Positions 35,686 through 46,872 of a DNA stretch of 64,000 nt are shown one piece after another; position 1 is the stretch's first letter; each line of letters begins with the position of its first letter. Below the pieces are notes generated by a model. It ran no database searches. It saw nothing but the letters and a program-made list of their open reading frames with translations, and was not told the origin of the DNA. Source of the stretch: Clostridia bacterium (GTDB lineage: Bacteria; Bacillota; Clostridia; TANB77; CAG-508); contig JAFROW010000013.1 of assembly GCA_017429505.1 (NCBI GenBank), positions 62,001 to 126,000 on the forward strand, written 5' to 3'. The position numbers and the translations under genes were made by a program.

Positions 35686-36345
35686 TTATAGCTTTAACTC
35701 ATCAATTATTTGTTTATAATCTTTTGCCATAATAATAGCTGTTCCTGCAACCAAAACATTTGCACCCGCCTGTTTTACTGCTTCACAAGTTTTTAAATTA
35801 ATTCCCCCATCTGCCTCTATATCTATTTCTAGATTATTTTCATCAACATATTTTTTTAAAGTTGCTATTTTATCAACCATCTCAGAAAGCAAAGTTTGCC
35901 CACCTTTTCCTGGCTCAACAGTCATGACTAAACATGTATGAATATATGGCAAAAATTCATAAACCTCTTCTATTGGAGTATTTGGTTTTACAGATATTCC
36001 TACTTTACTATTATTCTGCTTTATTAAATTTATGCATTCAAAAACTTCTTCTTCATTTTTGCAAGCCTCTAAATGAAATGTAATAATATTTGGCTCAACA
36101 CTTGAAAAATCATCTATTCCTTTTTTTACATCTTCTACCATTAAATGCACATCTATTGGTAAATTTGAAATTCTTTTAATATATGAGCTTAATTCAAACA
36201 TATATTTGTAATTATCTTTTTCAACAAATTTCCCATCCGCTACATCTATGTGAAAATAGTCAGTTTTAGCTTTTTCAAGTCCAAAAATTATTTCTGATTC
36301 TTTACCTTTAATAATATTTAAAAATGAAGTTGATATTTCAATCAT
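35686..36345 (-). CDS. rpe: Ribulose-phosphate 3-epimerase
   Basis: Pentose-phosphate enzyme interconverting ribulose 5-phosphate and xylulose 5-phosphate. About 219 residues, TIM barrel. Motifs are FHIDVADGKFVEKD, DVHLMVEDV, MTVEPGKGGQ and IEADGGINLKT with metal and phosphate ligands. The ATG at 36345 follows GGAGGAGAAGAAA. The open frame to 36423 runs through the structured element downstream of eno and is not part of the gene. Last gene of the glycolytic cluster. Confidence 0.95.
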   Translation of the reverse strand: MIEISTSFLNIIKGKESEIIFGLEKAKTDYFHIDVADGKFVEKDNYKYMFELSSYIKRISNLPIDVHLMVEDVKKGIDDFSSVEPNIITFHLEACKNEEEVFECINLIKQNNSKVGISVKPNTPIEEVYEFLPYIHTCLVMTVEPGKGGQTLLSEMVDKIATLKKYVDENNLEIDIEADGGINLKTCEAVKQAGANVLVAGTAIIMAKDYKQIIDELKL

Positions 36346-36363
36346 TTTCTTCTCCTCCAGTTT

Positions 36364-36488
36364 GTTATTATAAAAATTAGAATTTTTGGCTAGGCAAAAA
36401 TCATCCGAAAGGCAAGGGTGCATACAATTTGTATGTAACCGCGTTTCGAATGATTTTTAACGACGCCAAAAACTAATTATTTTTCAAC
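36364..36488. repeat. Structured 3'-UTR element, copy 2 (after eno)
   Basis: Ends 3 nt before the eno stop codon. Outer stem AATTAG..TTTTTGGC/GCCAAAAA.CTAATT, internal loop TAGGCA opposite TAACGAC, middle stem AAAAATCAT.CGAAA/TTTCG.ATGATTTTT, apical hairpin GCATAC AATTT GTATGT. Stems differ in sequence from copies 1 and 3 while the loop is kept. Confidence 0.75.
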
Positions 36489-36491
36489 CCT

Positions 36492-37820
<1,329 letters not shown>

Positions 37821-37860
37821 TTATATTTTAATGAATATATAATTCACAAAAATAAATACA

Positions 37861-38628
37861 TTAATTATCCAAAATTTGATTTTTAGACTTCTTTTCACTT
37901 TGAACATTTTCAGCATCTCTATGCTTTTCTTCTTTAGTATGTTTATTCTTTTCTTTGCTGTAAACTGCATTACTAAAAATCTTGCTTTTTATAGTACTTG
38001 CTTTGCTAAGCAATTCATCTTTTTCATACATAACAAAATCACGAGCAGCAATATCATCTTTGCCAAAACCTATATTGTTATTTTCTGTTTTAACATATAG
38101 TCCTGTTTCATATAATTCACTTTTTTGCTCATTACTGCCTTCAAAGTAACTTTCAAGAATTTTTCTTTCTTCTTTACTATCTCCACCAATTTTAAGATAT
38201 TTATATTTCCAAATAACATTTCTTTCAAATACTTCTTTTTCTGTTTTTGGCAAATTATCATATTTATACTCTATTCTAAATTTTAAATTTGCAATAGATA
38301 TGCTTAAATTTGTCCAAACCTCTTGGTCAGTATCGATAAAATCTTGCCTTAAACTTTTTATACATTTAAATAATTCTTCTACAATATTTAAATATTGTTC
38401 CTCATTTATATTGAACCTTCTAGGAACTTCATAAACATTTATATATTTTTTCTTTAAAATTCCTTTTGGCAAATAGTAGAAAAACATTTCTCCTGACCCA
38501 GAATTTTCTTCTTCCTTATAAACAGATGCATACAAATATATTTCTTCCCATTTTTCAGGTATAAGAGTAAAAATATAGCTTTGAATTTGTTCATATTTTT
38601 CTTTCATAGTTTTCGTAGTTCTTAACAT
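37861..38628 (-). CDS. YezG-like (DUF600) immunity-family protein
   Basis: A 255-residue protein whose first 150 residues match the YezG/DUF600 antitoxin family: MKEKYEQIQSYIFTLIPEKW, EEIYLYASVYKEE, EVWTNLSISIANLKF and ERNVIWKYKYLKIGG. In Bacillus, YezG-type proteins neutralise LXG toxins. Here there is no toxin gene nearby, and the gene sits 4 bp after gpmI and just before eno, inside a glycolytic operon. The C-terminal third is a charged, lysine-rich extension of unknown role. AAAAGGAAT precedes the ATG. The actual function is open. Confidence 0.75.
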   Translation of the reverse strand: MLRTTKTMKEKYEQIQSYIFTLIPEKWEEIYLYASVYKEEENSGSGEMFFYYLPKGILKKKYINVYEVPRRFNINEEQYLNIVEELFKCIKSLRQDFIDTDQEVWTNLSISIANLKFRIEYKYDNLPKTEKEVFERNVIWKYKYLKIGGDSKEERKILESYFEGSNEQKSELYETGLYVKTENNNIGFGKDDIAARDFVMYEKDELLSKASTIKSKIFSNAVYSKEKNKHTKEEKHRDAENVQSEKKSKNQILDN

Positions 38629-38632
38629 TTGT

Positions 38633-40180
38633 TTATTCCTTTTCTAATAGAGTTTCTCCTGTCATTTCCCTAGGCTGTTCAATATTCATCAAATCTAATA
38701 TAGTAGGTGATAAATCTGCAAGTTTTCCTTCAGATTTTAGCTTTATATTTTGATTCTCTGATACTAAAATTAGTGGGACTAAATTTGTTGTATGTGCTGT
38801 ATGCGGTTCTCCTGTTGCGTAATCTATCATTTGTTCACAATTTCCATGATCTGCTGTTATTATTAAATTACCATGCATTTCGTTTATTGCTTTTACAACA
38901 TTTCCAAGACATTCGTCTACTGCTTCAACAGCTTTTATGGCTGCTTCTAAGCTTCCTGTATGACCTACCATATCTGGATTTGCATAATTTAAAATTATAC
39001 AATCATATTTTCCACTTAAAATTGCCTCTACAACTTTTTCTGTTACCTCATATGCACTCATCTCTGGTTGTAAATCATAAGTTTCTACTTTAGGAGATGG
39101 AATTAAGATTCTATCTTCTCCTTTATATTGCTTTTCTTCTCCACCATTAAAGAAAAAAGTAACATGCGCATATTTTTCTGTTTCTGCAATTCTAAGTTGT
39201 GTTAAACCTTTATTGCTAAGCACTTCGCCTAATGTGTTTTTTATTTGTTCCTTTTTAAATGCTATGTGTACATTTGGCATTGTTTCATCATAAGATGTAA
39301 AACATACAAAATATGTGTTTAATTTTTTGGTTTCAAATTCGTTAAAGTCTTTATCAACGATTGTTCTTGTAATCTCTCTTGCTCTATCAGGTCTAAAGTT
39401 AAAGAATATAACCGAATCATTTTCTTCTATTTTAGCAATTGGAGTTTCTCCATCTGCTGATGTAATTACAGTTGGTTCAACAAATTCATCAAATACTTCT
39501 TTTTGATAAGAATTTTCAATTGCATTTATAACATTTGCAGATTTAATTCCTTCACCATTTATTAATGCATCATATGCCTTTTTGATTCTTTCCCATCTTT
39601 TATCTCTATCCATACTATAGAATCTACCTGAAATTGAAGCTATTTTTCCAATATCTTTTTCTTTCATTTTTTCTTGTAATTCCATAATATAGTTTTCTGC
39701 AGAAGCAGGAGGTGTATCTCTTCCATCTAAGAAACAATGTACATAAACATTTTCAAAATCTCTTCTTTTTGCCATTTCTAAAAGACCATATAGATGCCTA
39801 TTATGACTATGAACTCCACCATCTGAAAGAAGTCCTAATATGTGTAATTTTGAATTGTATTTTTTACAATTTTCTATAGCATTAATAAACTCTTCGTTTG
39901 AGAAAAAGTCACCATCTTCTATAGATTTGGTTATTCTTGTTAATTCTTGATAGACAATTCTTCCAGCCCCTATATTAGTATGTCCAACTTCAGAGTTTCC
40001 CATTTGTCCTTCTGGTAGTCCTACAGCTAATCCACTTGGTTTAATTTTTGTGGTTGGATATTTTTTCATAAGTGTATCTATATTAGGGGTATTTGATAAT
40101 TTAACTGCATTCCCTTCTTCTTGTTCGTTTATACCAAATCCATCTAATATCATTAGCATTGTTACTTTTTTTGGTTCCAT
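38633..40180 (-). CDS. gpmI: Cofactor-independent phosphoglycerate mutase
   Basis: Manganese enzyme interconverting 3- and 2-phosphoglycerate. 515 residues. Alkaline-phosphatase-fold motifs are ILDGFGINE, the nucleophile Ser in GQMGNSEVGHTNIGAGR, SDGGVHSHNRH, LDGRDTPP, RPDRAREITR and TADHGNCEQM. The ATG at 40180 follows GGAAGGAATGGAAAA. The gene order tpiA-gpmI-(yezG-like)-eno fits the common Firmicute glycolytic operon. Confidence 0.97.
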   Translation of the reverse strand: MEPKKVTMLMILDGFGINEQEEGNAVKLSNTPNIDTLMKKYPTTKIKPSGLAVGLPEGQMGNSEVGHTNIGAGRIVYQELTRITKSIEDGDFFSNEEFINAIENCKKYNSKLHILGLLSDGGVHSHNRHLYGLLEMAKRRDFENVYVHCFLDGRDTPPASAENYIMELQEKMKEKDIGKIASISGRFYSMDRDKRWERIKKAYDALINGEGIKSANVINAIENSYQKEVFDEFVEPTVITSADGETPIAKIEENDSVIFFNFRPDRAREITRTIVDKDFNEFETKKLNTYFVCFTSYDETMPNVHIAFKKEQIKNTLGEVLSNKGLTQLRIAETEKYAHVTFFFNGGEEKQYKGEDRILIPSPKVETYDLQPEMSAYEVTEKVVEAILSGKYDCIILNYANPDMVGHTGSLEAAIKAVEAVDECLGNVVKAINEMHGNLIITADHGNCEQMIDYATGEPHTAHTTNLVPLILVSENQNIKLKSEGKLADLSPTILDLMNIEQPREMTGETLLEKE

Positions 40181-40268
40181 TTTTCCATTCCTTCCTAGGT
40201 ACAAATTGTTTTAATTTTGTCCATTATTTTATTACAGTCTATTACTGCAAATACATAATAAACTGTAA

Positions 40269-41021
40269 TTATTTATCATAATTTACTATTGCAGAGAAAT
40301 CCTCAGCCTTAAGACTTGCTCCTCCAATTAGCCCTCCATCGATATCAGACATCTCTAACAATTCTTTTGCATTACTTGGTTTCATACTTCCACCATATTG
40401 TATTATAACTCTTTCTGATACATTTTGTCCATAGATTTCGCAAATTTTTTCACGAATTTTCTTTATTGCTTCATTTGCATCATCACTCGTTGCAGTCTTT
40501 CCTGTTCCAATTGCCCATATTGGCTCATAAGCAATTATTGTATTTATAACTTGCTCATCACTTAAGCCATCTAAGGCTTTTTGTGTTTGAGAAGTAATCA
40601 CCTCAAAAGCATTTCCCGCTTCTCTTTGCTCTAAAGTTTCTCCAACACATACAATTGGCTTAAGCTCATTTGCAAATGCAGATTTTATCTTTTTATTTAC
40701 AGTTTCATCTGTTTCATTAAAATACTGTCTTCTTTCAGAATGACCTATTATTACATATTCTACTCCAATAGATTTTAACATTTTTCCTGAAATCTCACCA
40801 GTATATGCTCCTTTTTCTTCAAAATGCATATTTTGTGCTCCAATTTTTATATTTGTTCCTTGTGCTATATTTAAACAATAGAATAAATCTGTAAAAGGAA
40901 CACATAAAATCACTTCATTTTTAGTTTCCTTTACTAATGGTTCAAGTGTGGTAATCATTTCCATTGCTTCATTTGGAAGCATATTCATTTTCCAATTTCC
41001 AGCTATTACTTTTCTTCTCAT
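40269..41021 (-). CDS. tpiA: Triosephosphate isomerase
   Basis: Interconverts dihydroxyacetone phosphate and glyceraldehyde 3-phosphate. 250 residues, TIM barrel. VIAGNWKMN holds the catalytic Lys, VIIGHSERRQYF the His, and IIAYEPIWAIGTGKTAT the Glu and mobile loop 6. GGSMKPSNAKELL and DGGLIGGASL close the phosphate site. Preceded by the second IspH-like gene and followed by gpmI. Confidence 0.97.
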   Translation of the reverse strand: MRRKVIAGNWKMNMLPNEAMEMITTLEPLVKETKNEVILCVPFTDLFYCLNIAQGTNIKIGAQNMHFEEKGAYTGEISGKMLKSIGVEYVIIGHSERRQYFNETDETVNKKIKSAFANELKPIVCVGETLEQREAGNAFEVITSQTQKALDGLSDEQVINTIIAYEPIWAIGTGKTATSDDANEAIKKIREKICEIYGQNVSERVIIQYGGSMKPSNAKELLEMSDIDGGLIGGASLKAEDFSAIVNYDK

Positions 41022-41070
41022 TCTTTTTCCTCCATCTTTATATTGAATGCATTGAATTAATCTTCAATAT

Positions 41071-41919
41071 CTAACTTTTTTCTTCTAATTTTTTTTTAAC
41101 TCTTAATATATCCTCTTTAGGTGTTGACGCTCCACCCATTATCCCTATTTTTGAATTATCCATAATTAAACTAAAGTTCAACTCGTCTGCACTACATACA
41201 AATTGGGTATTTTTGCAGTATTTACATGCAGTATTATATAATTCAGTTGTGTTCGAACTTTTTTTATCTCCAACTATTATCATAGCATCTACTTCTTTAG
41301 CAATTTTTATAGTTTCTTTTTGTCTAATTTCTGTTGTTGGACATATAGTTTTATTAATTTCTAATAGAGTATCACTATTTATATGTCTTTTTAATTCTTC
41401 TGCTATTTCATCAAATTTCTTAGAGCTATAAGTAGTTTGCGAGATTAATAATATCTTTTTCTTATCATTAATTATTTTTAATAATTCAGGTATTTCACTT
41501 TTGTTTTCTATGTTTTTGCATTCTTTTCCTACTATGCTTTTAATTTCAAGTATCTCTGCATGGTTAGCTTTTCCAATAATAATTATAAAAAAACCATTTT
41601 TTGAATATTCATCAACTTTTTTATGAATCTTTAAAATCATTGGACATGTTAAATCAATTAAATCAAAATTCATTTTTTCTGCTTTTTCATATATTTCTTT
41701 AGTGACACCATGGGCACCAATAATTGTTTTTCCTTTTGCTTCTTCTAAAGTATTTATAAAACATACACCATTTTTTTTCAAACTATCTGTTACGTTTCTA
41801 TTATGCACAATCTCTCCTAAACAAAATACAGGACCTTTCTTTGCTTCTTCTAATGCTCTATTAATTACTCTTTGTGCTATTGTGCAAATTCCAGCACTAT
41901 CTCCAACTATAGTTTTCAT
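41071..41919 (-). CDS. Divergent IspH paralogue
   Basis: A 282-residue member of the IspH fold, clearly related to the canonical IspH encoded 350 bp upstream. The three iron-sulfur Cys positions (AGIC, LTCP, TICP), His in GEIVHN, AHGV and NHAE, and SSNT are kept. Other conserved sites are changed: FCYGVKRAV becomes ICTIAQRVI and IRAHGV becomes IGAHGV. It could be a reductase with altered substrate, a partner of the true enzyme, or a decaying copy. Full length and a normal ribosome-binding site suggest it is made. Confidence 0.8.
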   Translation of the reverse strand: MKTIVGDSAGICTIAQRVINRALEEAKKGPVFCLGEIVHNRNVTDSLKKNGVCFINTLEEAKGKTIIGAHGVTKEIYEKAEKMNFDLIDLTCPMILKIHKKVDEYSKNGFFIIIIGKANHAEILEIKSIVGKECKNIENKSEIPELLKIINDKKKILLISQTTYSSKKFDEIAEELKRHINSDTLLEINKTICPTTEIRQKETIKIAKEVDAMIIVGDKKSSNTTELYNTACKYCKNTQFVCSADELNFSLIMDNSKIGIMGGASTPKEDILRVKKKLEEKS

Positions 41920-41937
41920 TTTAGCTCCCTTCTATAT

Positions 41938-42267
41938 TCAGCATTTTTTATTATGTTTAAACGCTCTATTTTTATTATAATCCATTTTTTCTTCAATTAT
42001 TTTATCTAAATCTATATTGTAGGCTCCACAAAAATCACAAATTCTAATTATAACATCAGCAAATTCTGAAGGGATCCCACAGGGTTTTTTTTCTTTTTCA
42101 TAATATGTTTCATCAAATCCTTTTCCATGTCGGTATTCTTCAAATGCTTCTGATAACTCTGTATGCATTAATGCAATTACTTCTCCAAAATCTCTTTCTT
42201 TTTCCCAAAAGCCATGACTCTTTGAATTTTCATAAGCTTCTTTGGATATTTCATTTAATGATTTCAT
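41938..42267 (-). CDS. MazG-like nucleotide pyrophosphohydrolase
   Basis: A 109-residue all-alpha NTP pyrophosphohydrolase-like protein. Metal-binding pattern: VIALMHTELSEAFEEYRHG (ExxE-type, about 30-48) and SEFADVIIRICDFC (ExxD-type, about 83-96). Such proteins hydrolyse NTPs or modified dNTPs. It lies between the two ispH genes with 2 bp and 18 bp spacing, so it is part of their operon. A link to isoprenoid synthesis is not obvious. Confidence 0.78.
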   Translation of the reverse strand: MKSLNEISKEAYENSKSHGFWEKERDFGEVIALMHTELSEAFEEYRHGKGFDETYYEKEKKPCGIPSEFADVIIRICDFCGAYNIDLDKIIEEKMDYNKNRAFKHNKKC

Positions 42268-42269
42268 AA

Positions 42270-43115
42270 TTACACCTCTTCAATCTTATTTTTCACCTTT
42301 ATAATATCTTCCTTTGGAGTTGAAGCTCCAGCCATTATTCCAATTATATTAACACTTTCTATTTCTTTTATATCTAATTCGTTTTCATTTGCAATAAAAA
42401 GTACTTTGTTACAATATTTGCATGATATATCATACAATTTATTTGTATTTGAGCTTTTTTTATCACCTATAATTATCATTATCTCAACTTTCTTTGCAAT
42501 TTTCTCTGTTTCTTTTTGTCTAATTTCAGTTGAAGGGCAAATTGTTTTTTTAATTTCTAGATTAGTATTATCATTCAATCTACTTTTTAATTCTTTAGCT
42601 ATTTCATCAAACTTCTTTGAGCTATGTGTTGTTTGAGAAATTAATAAAATGTTTTTTTCATATTGAAATTTTTCGAAATTTCCATTTAGTTCCTCTTTAT
42701 TGGCAATAACTATGTATTTGTTACCTGCTCGACTTTTAATTCCAATTATTTCTGGGTGGTTATTATTCCCAACAATGATTATAAAAAATTCTTTTTTTGA
42801 ATATTCTTCAACTATCTTCTGAATTTTTAGAACACTAGGACAAGTTAAATCTATAAGTGGGATATTTATTTTTCTAGCTTTTTCATACACTTCTTTAGGC
42901 ACACCATGTGCCCTTATTATTGTTTTACCTTTTGCTTCTTCTATATCATTAATAAATATAATTCTTTCTTTTTCCAAATTATCTATTACATTTTGATTAT
43001 GTACAATTTCTCCTAAGCAATAGGTTACTCCAGTTTTAGCTTCTTTAATAGCATTGTCTACGGCTCTTTTTACCCCATAGCAAAAGCCAGCATTCTCCCC
43101 AATTATTATTTCCAT
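42270..43115 (-). CDS. ispH: 4-hydroxy-3-methylbut-2-enyl diphosphate reductase
   Basis: Last step of the MEP isoprenoid pathway, giving IPP and DMAPP from HMBPP with a [4Fe-4S] cluster. 281 residues. AGFCYGVKRAV, LTCPSV and TICPSTEIRQKE supply the three Cys. HNQNVI, IIRAHGVP, NHPEIIG and SSNT supply substrate contacts. 13 bp after ispG, so the two are one transcript. A short IspH without the ribosomal-S1 fusion seen in some Clostridia. Confidence 0.95.
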   Translation of the reverse strand: MEIIIGENAGFCYGVKRAVDNAIKEAKTGVTYCLGEIVHNQNVIDNLEKERIIFINDIEEAKGKTIIRAHGVPKEVYEKARKINIPLIDLTCPSVLKIQKIVEEYSKKEFFIIIVGNNNHPEIIGIKSRAGNKYIVIANKEELNGNFEKFQYEKNILLISQTTHSSKKFDEIAKELKSRLNDNTNLEIKKTICPSTEIRQKETEKIAKKVEIMIIIGDKKSSNTNKLYDISCKYCNKVLFIANENELDIKEIESVNIIGIMAGASTPKEDIIKVKNKIEEV

Positions 43116-43128
43116 TCTAAATCATTCC

Positions 43129-44184
43129 TTATTGTATCATTTTAATTACTTCTTCTTTCAAAACATCTACTATACTCTCTTGTGGAACTTTTTTGATTAT
43201 TTCACCTTTTTTAAATAATAGTCCCTCTTTTATTCCTCCTGCTATGCCAATATCTGCTTCTCTAGCTTCACCTGGTCCGTTAACAGCACAACCCATTACA
43301 GCAACTGTTATATCTGATTCAAGTGTTTGTAAAAAATCTTCAACTTCTTTTGCAATAGGAATTAAATCAATTTTAGTTCTTCCACAAGTTGGACAAGCTA
43401 TTAATGTTGGCGATTTACTGTATAAATTGCAATCTTTTAGTATTTCTTTTGCTACTTTTATTTCTTTTATTGGATCATCTGAAAGAGAAACTCTTAAAGT
43501 ATTTCCTATACCTTCTCTTAATAAAACTCCTAACCCAATACTTGATTTTACAGTGCCACTAAATTCAGTTCCAGCTTCTGTTATTCCCAAATGTAATGGA
43601 TAATTAAACTCTTTACTTGCAAGTTCATATGCTTTTATACATAAGTCTAAATTAGAAGCTTTTAAAGATATCGCTATATCATAAAAATCTAAATCTTCTA
43701 AAATCTTAATATGTTTTCTTGCACTTTCTACCATTGCTTCCGGTGTAGGTTTTCCATATTTTTCAAGTAGTTCTTTTTCTAGCGAGCCTCCATTTACTCC
43801 AATTCTTATTGGGATATTTTTTTCTTTACAAGCTCTTACTACTGCCTCAACTTTATCTGATGAGCCAATATTTCCCGGATTAATTCTTACTTTATCTACA
43901 CCAGAATTTATAGCTTCTAATGCAATTTTATAATCAAAATGAATGTCTGCAACAATTGGTATGTGTATTTGTTCTTTTATTTTTTTTATAGCTTTTGCAT
44001 CTTCTAAATCCAAACATGCAACTCTAATAATTTCACACCCAGCATTTTCTAAGTCTAAAATCTGCTTTACAGTAGACTGTACATCCTTAGTTTTTGTATT
44101 ACACATAGATTGTATGCTTACTTTATTTTCTCCACCAATTTGAATATTTCCTACCATAATTTTTCTTGTATTAGTTCTATTCAT
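43129..44184 (-). CDS. ispG: 4-hydroxy-3-methylbut-2-enyl-diphosphate synthase
   Basis: Penultimate MEP-pathway step, reducing MEcPP to HMBPP with a [4Fe-4S] cluster. 351 residues. Motifs are [35 protein letters not shown], the cluster Cys pair in [12 protein letters not shown] and the third in [17 protein letters not shown]. It lies 16 bp after pgk, placing isoprenoid synthesis inside the glycolytic transcript. Confidence 0.96.
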   Translation of the reverse strand: MNRTNTRKIMVGNIQIGGENKVSIQSMCNTKTKDVQSTVKQILDLENAGCEIIRVACLDLEDAKAIKKIKEQIHIPIVADIHFDYKIALEAINSGVDKVRINPGNIGSSDKVEAVVRACKEKNIPIRIGVNGGSLEKELLEKYGKPTPEAMVESARKHIKILEDLDFYDIAISLKASNLDLCIKAYELASKEFNYPLHLGITEAGTEFSGTVKSSIGLGVLLREGIGNTLRVSLSDDPIKEIKVAKEILKDCNLYSKSPTLIACPTCGRTKIDLIPIAKEVEDFLQTLESDITVAVMGCAVNGPGEAREADIGIAGGIKEGLLFKKGEIIKKVPQESIVDVLKEEVIKMIQ

Positions 44185-44200
44185 GTTTTACTCCTAATAT

Positions 44201-45388
44201 TTATTTATCTAATAAAGCTTCAATTCCTGGTAACTTCTTTCCTTCCAAAAATTCTAATGAAGCTCCTCCTCCTGTAGAAACATGTGAAATTTTATCTGCA
44301 AGACCTGCTTTTTCTACAGCTGCTGCAGAATCTCCTCCACCTACAATTGTAATTGCATCATTTAAGTTTGCAAGTTTATGAGCTATTGCATCTGTTCCAA
44401 CTGCAAATTGATCAAATTCAAATAGTCCTAAAGGTCCATTCCATACAATAGTTTTAGCTCCATTTAATTCTTTTCTAAACATTTCTATTGTTTTTTCTCC
44501 AATATCAAAACCTTGCCAACCATCTGGAATATCTGTCCATGCTACAGTTTTGCTTTCTGTATCTGGCTTATATTCTTTCCCAATTTTTGTATCTATTGGA
44601 AGCACCATTTTTACACCTTTTTCTTTAGCTTTTGCCATTAATTCTAAGGCTAAATCGCATTTATCTTCTTCACATAAAGAATCTCCAACGCTATATCCTT
44701 GTGCTTTGAAAAATGTATATGCCATTGCTCCACCTATCATTAAAGTATCTACTTTTTCTAGTAAACTATCTATTACACCTATTTTGTCAGAAACTTTTGC
44801 TCCACCTAAAATTGCAACATAAGGTCTTTTTGGATTTTCTAATGCATTTCCTAGAAATTCAAGTTCTTTTTCTATTAAAAATCCTGATACAGCTGGTAAA
44901 TATTTTGTTACTCCTTCTGTTGAAGCATGTGCTCTATGTGCTGTTCCAAATGCATCATTAACAAATATCTCTCCATAAGAAGCTAATTTTTTAGCAAATT
45001 CAGGGTCATTATCTGTTTCTTCTCTATGAAATCTAAGATTTTCTAATAATAATATTTCTCCATTTTTTAATTTTTTTGCTTTTTTAGTTGCATCTTCTCC
45101 TATTACATCTTTTGCCATAACAACATCCATATTTAATTGTTTTGAAAGCTCTTTTGCAACAGGTGCAAGAGAAAATTCAGGTTTAAATTCTCCTTTTGGT
45201 CTTCCTAAATGTGAACATAGAACTATTTTGCAATTCTGTTCTAATAAATATTTTATAGTTGGAAGTGCAGCTACAATTCTTCTGTTATCTGTTATATTTC
45301 TATTTTCATCCATTGGAACATTAAAGTCACATCTTACTAAAACTTTTTTTTCTTTTAAATCTATATCTTTTACTGTTTTCTTATTCAT
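44201..45388 (-). CDS. pgk: Phosphoglycerate kinase
   Basis: Transfers phosphate from 1,3-bisphosphoglycerate to ADP. 395 residues. [29 protein letters not shown] and [12 protein letters not shown] lie in the N-domain; [13 protein letters not shown] and [13 protein letters not shown] in the nucleotide domain. The ATG at 45388 follows GAAAGGATGGATATTT. The open frame to 45433 is not conserved. Downstream of gap, separated by a structured element. Confidence 0.97.
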   Translation of the reverse strand: MNKKTVKDIDLKEKKVLVRCDFNVPMDENRNITDNRRIVAALPTIKYLLEQNCKIVLCSHLGRPKGEFKPEFSLAPVAKELSKQLNMDVVMAKDVIGEDATKKAKKLKNGEILLLENLRFHREETDNDPEFAKKLASYGEIFVNDAFGTAHRAHASTEGVTKYLPAVSGFLIEKELEFLGNALENPKRPYVAILGGAKVSDKIGVIDSLLEKVDTLMIGGAMAYTFFKAQGYSVGDSLCEEDKCDLALELMAKAKEKGVKMVLPIDTKIGKEYKPDTESKTVAWTDIPDGWQGFDIGEKTIEMFRKELNGAKTIVWNGPLGLFEFDQFAVGTDAIAHKLANLNDAITIVGGGDSAAAVEKAGLADKISHVSTGGGASLEFLEGKKLPGIEALLDK

Positions 45389-45450
45389 AAATATCCATCC
45401 TTTCATAAATAGGTGGCAAAGTTCCCCCGCCACCCATAGTTTTAATATGT

Positions 45451-45572
45451 AATTTTGAAAAGAATAGTTATATTGCTAGGCAATTTTTTCTTAAAAAACC
45501 GGAATGTACGTGTTGTACCTGAGGATTTTTTAAGAAAAAATTAACGAAGCAAGATGGCTATTATTTTCAAAA
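45451..45572. repeat. Structured 3'-UTR element, copy 3 (after gap)
   Basis: Lies directly against the gap stop codon. Distal stem TTTTGAAAA.ATAG/CTAT.TTTTCAAAA, outer stem ATTGC/GCAA, internal loop TAGGCA opposite TAACGAA, middle stem ATTTTTTCTTAAAAAA and its complement, apical TGTAC GTGTT GTACC. Stem sequences differ completely from copies 1 and 2. Confidence 0.75.
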
Positions 45573-46589
45573 TTAATTTAGTTCTGCAAAATACTTAATA
45601 GTTCTAACCATTTGACTAGTATATGAATTTTCATTATCATACCAAGAAACTACTTGTACTTGATATAAATCATCTGCAAGCTTCATACACATTGTTTGTG
45701 TACTGTCAAATAAAGAACCACATGTAATTCCAATAATATCTGAAGATACTAATGGTTCATCTGTGTAACCAAAAGATTCACTTTCTTGTGACTTCATAGC
45801 AGCATTTATTGAATCTGGTGTAATATCTGTTCCTTTAACAACTGCTGTTAATATTGTTGTAGATCCTGTAGGTACTGGAACTCTTTGAGCTGAACCAATT
45901 AATTTTCCATTTAATTCAGGTATAACTAGTCCAATTGCTTTTGCTGCTCCTGTTGAATTTGGTACAATATTTACTGCTGCAGCCCTTGCTCTTCTTAAAT
46001 CACCTTTTCTATGTGGACCATCTAATAACATTTGGTCTCCTGTGTATGCGTGAACTGTTGTCATTATTCCTGATTGAATTGGTGCATAATCATTTAATGC
46101 TTTTGCCATTGGTGCTAAGCAGTTTGTTGTACAAGATGCTGCTGAAATAACTGTATCTTCTTTCTTTAATATGTTTTCATTTACTCCAAATACAACTGTT
46201 GGTAAATCACTTCCTGCAGGTGCAGATATAACAACTTTTTTAGCTCCTGCTTTAATATGTGCTTCTGCTTTTTCTTTTGTTGTATAGAATCCGGTACATT
46301 CTAATACAACATCTACATCTAATTCTCCCCATGGTAATTGTGATGCATCTGCTATTGCATAGATTTTTATTGTTTTTCCATCTACTGTTATTGAATCTTC
46401 TCCTGCAACTACTGTATCTGCCTTATCATATCTCTTTTGACAAGAGTCATATTTTAATAAATGAGCTAACATTTTTGGACTTGTTAAGTCATTTATTGCA
46501 ACAACCTCATATCCTTCTGCGCCAAACATTTGTCTAAATGCTAGACGTCCTATTCTTCCAAAACCATTAATGGCTACTTTTACTGCCAT
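45573..46589 (-). CDS. gap: Glyceraldehyde-3-phosphate dehydrogenase
   Basis: NAD-dependent oxidation and phosphorylation of glyceraldehyde 3-phosphate. 338 residues. Rossmann start [15 protein letters not shown], catalytic Cys in [13 protein letters not shown], His in [10 protein letters not shown], and [13 protein letters not shown] at the end. First gene of the cluster gap-pgk-ispG-ispH-mazG-ispH2-tpiA-gpmI-yezG-eno-rpe. GGAGG precedes the start. No CggR-type regulator is present upstream. Confidence 0.97.
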   Translation of the reverse strand: MAVKVAINGFGRIGRLAFRQMFGAEGYEVVAINDLTSPKMLAHLLKYDSCQKRYDKADTVVAGEDSITVDGKTIKIYAIADASQLPWGELDVDVVLECTGFYTTKEKAEAHIKAGAKKVVISAPAGSDLPTVVFGVNENILKKEDTVISAASCTTNCLAPMAKALNDYAPIQSGIMTTVHAYTGDQMLLDGPHRKGDLRRARAAAVNIVPNSTGAAKAIGLVIPELNGKLIGSAQRVPVPTGSTTILTAVVKGTDITPDSINAAMKSQESESFGYTDEPLVSSDIIGITCGSLFDSTQTMCMKLADDLYQVQVVSWYDNENSYTSQMVRTIKYFAELN

Positions 46590-46627
46590 AAAAATTCCTC
46601 CTTTTTATTTAGCTTCTTGTACTTTAT

Positions 46628-46732
46628 TATAAAGCAAAAATCTTTAGATTTTTGTGAATATAAAAAGACAAAGTTTCTTATATTTGTGCGATTGCGAAGC
46701 AATCTGTACATACGAGAAGCTACTTTTCTTAT
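46628..46732 (+). repeat. Palindromic ~105-bp repeat, copy C
   Basis: Diverged copy (AAAAATC/GATTTTT, GATTGCGAAGCAATC, GAGAAGCTACTTTTCTTAT) upstream of gap, in the promoter side of the glycolytic cluster. The remaining sequence of the 46590-46945 gap is AT-rich plus a terminator. Confidence 0.65.
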
Positions 46733-46872
46733 TTTGTCTTTTAAAGACAATTTTATTCTATAACATTAATGGATTTTTTTCAAGTGTTTTTTTTGAAAAA
46801 TTTGAAATTTATTTAAGTCAATTATTTATTGTGATTCTGACAATTTAAAACACATGTCTGTCGCACTGCTAA

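Noticed and set aside
36346..36423. N-terminal extension of ribulose-phosphate epimerase
   Set aside because: The open frame simply runs through the structured element after eno; the ribosome-binding site and conservation begin at 36345.
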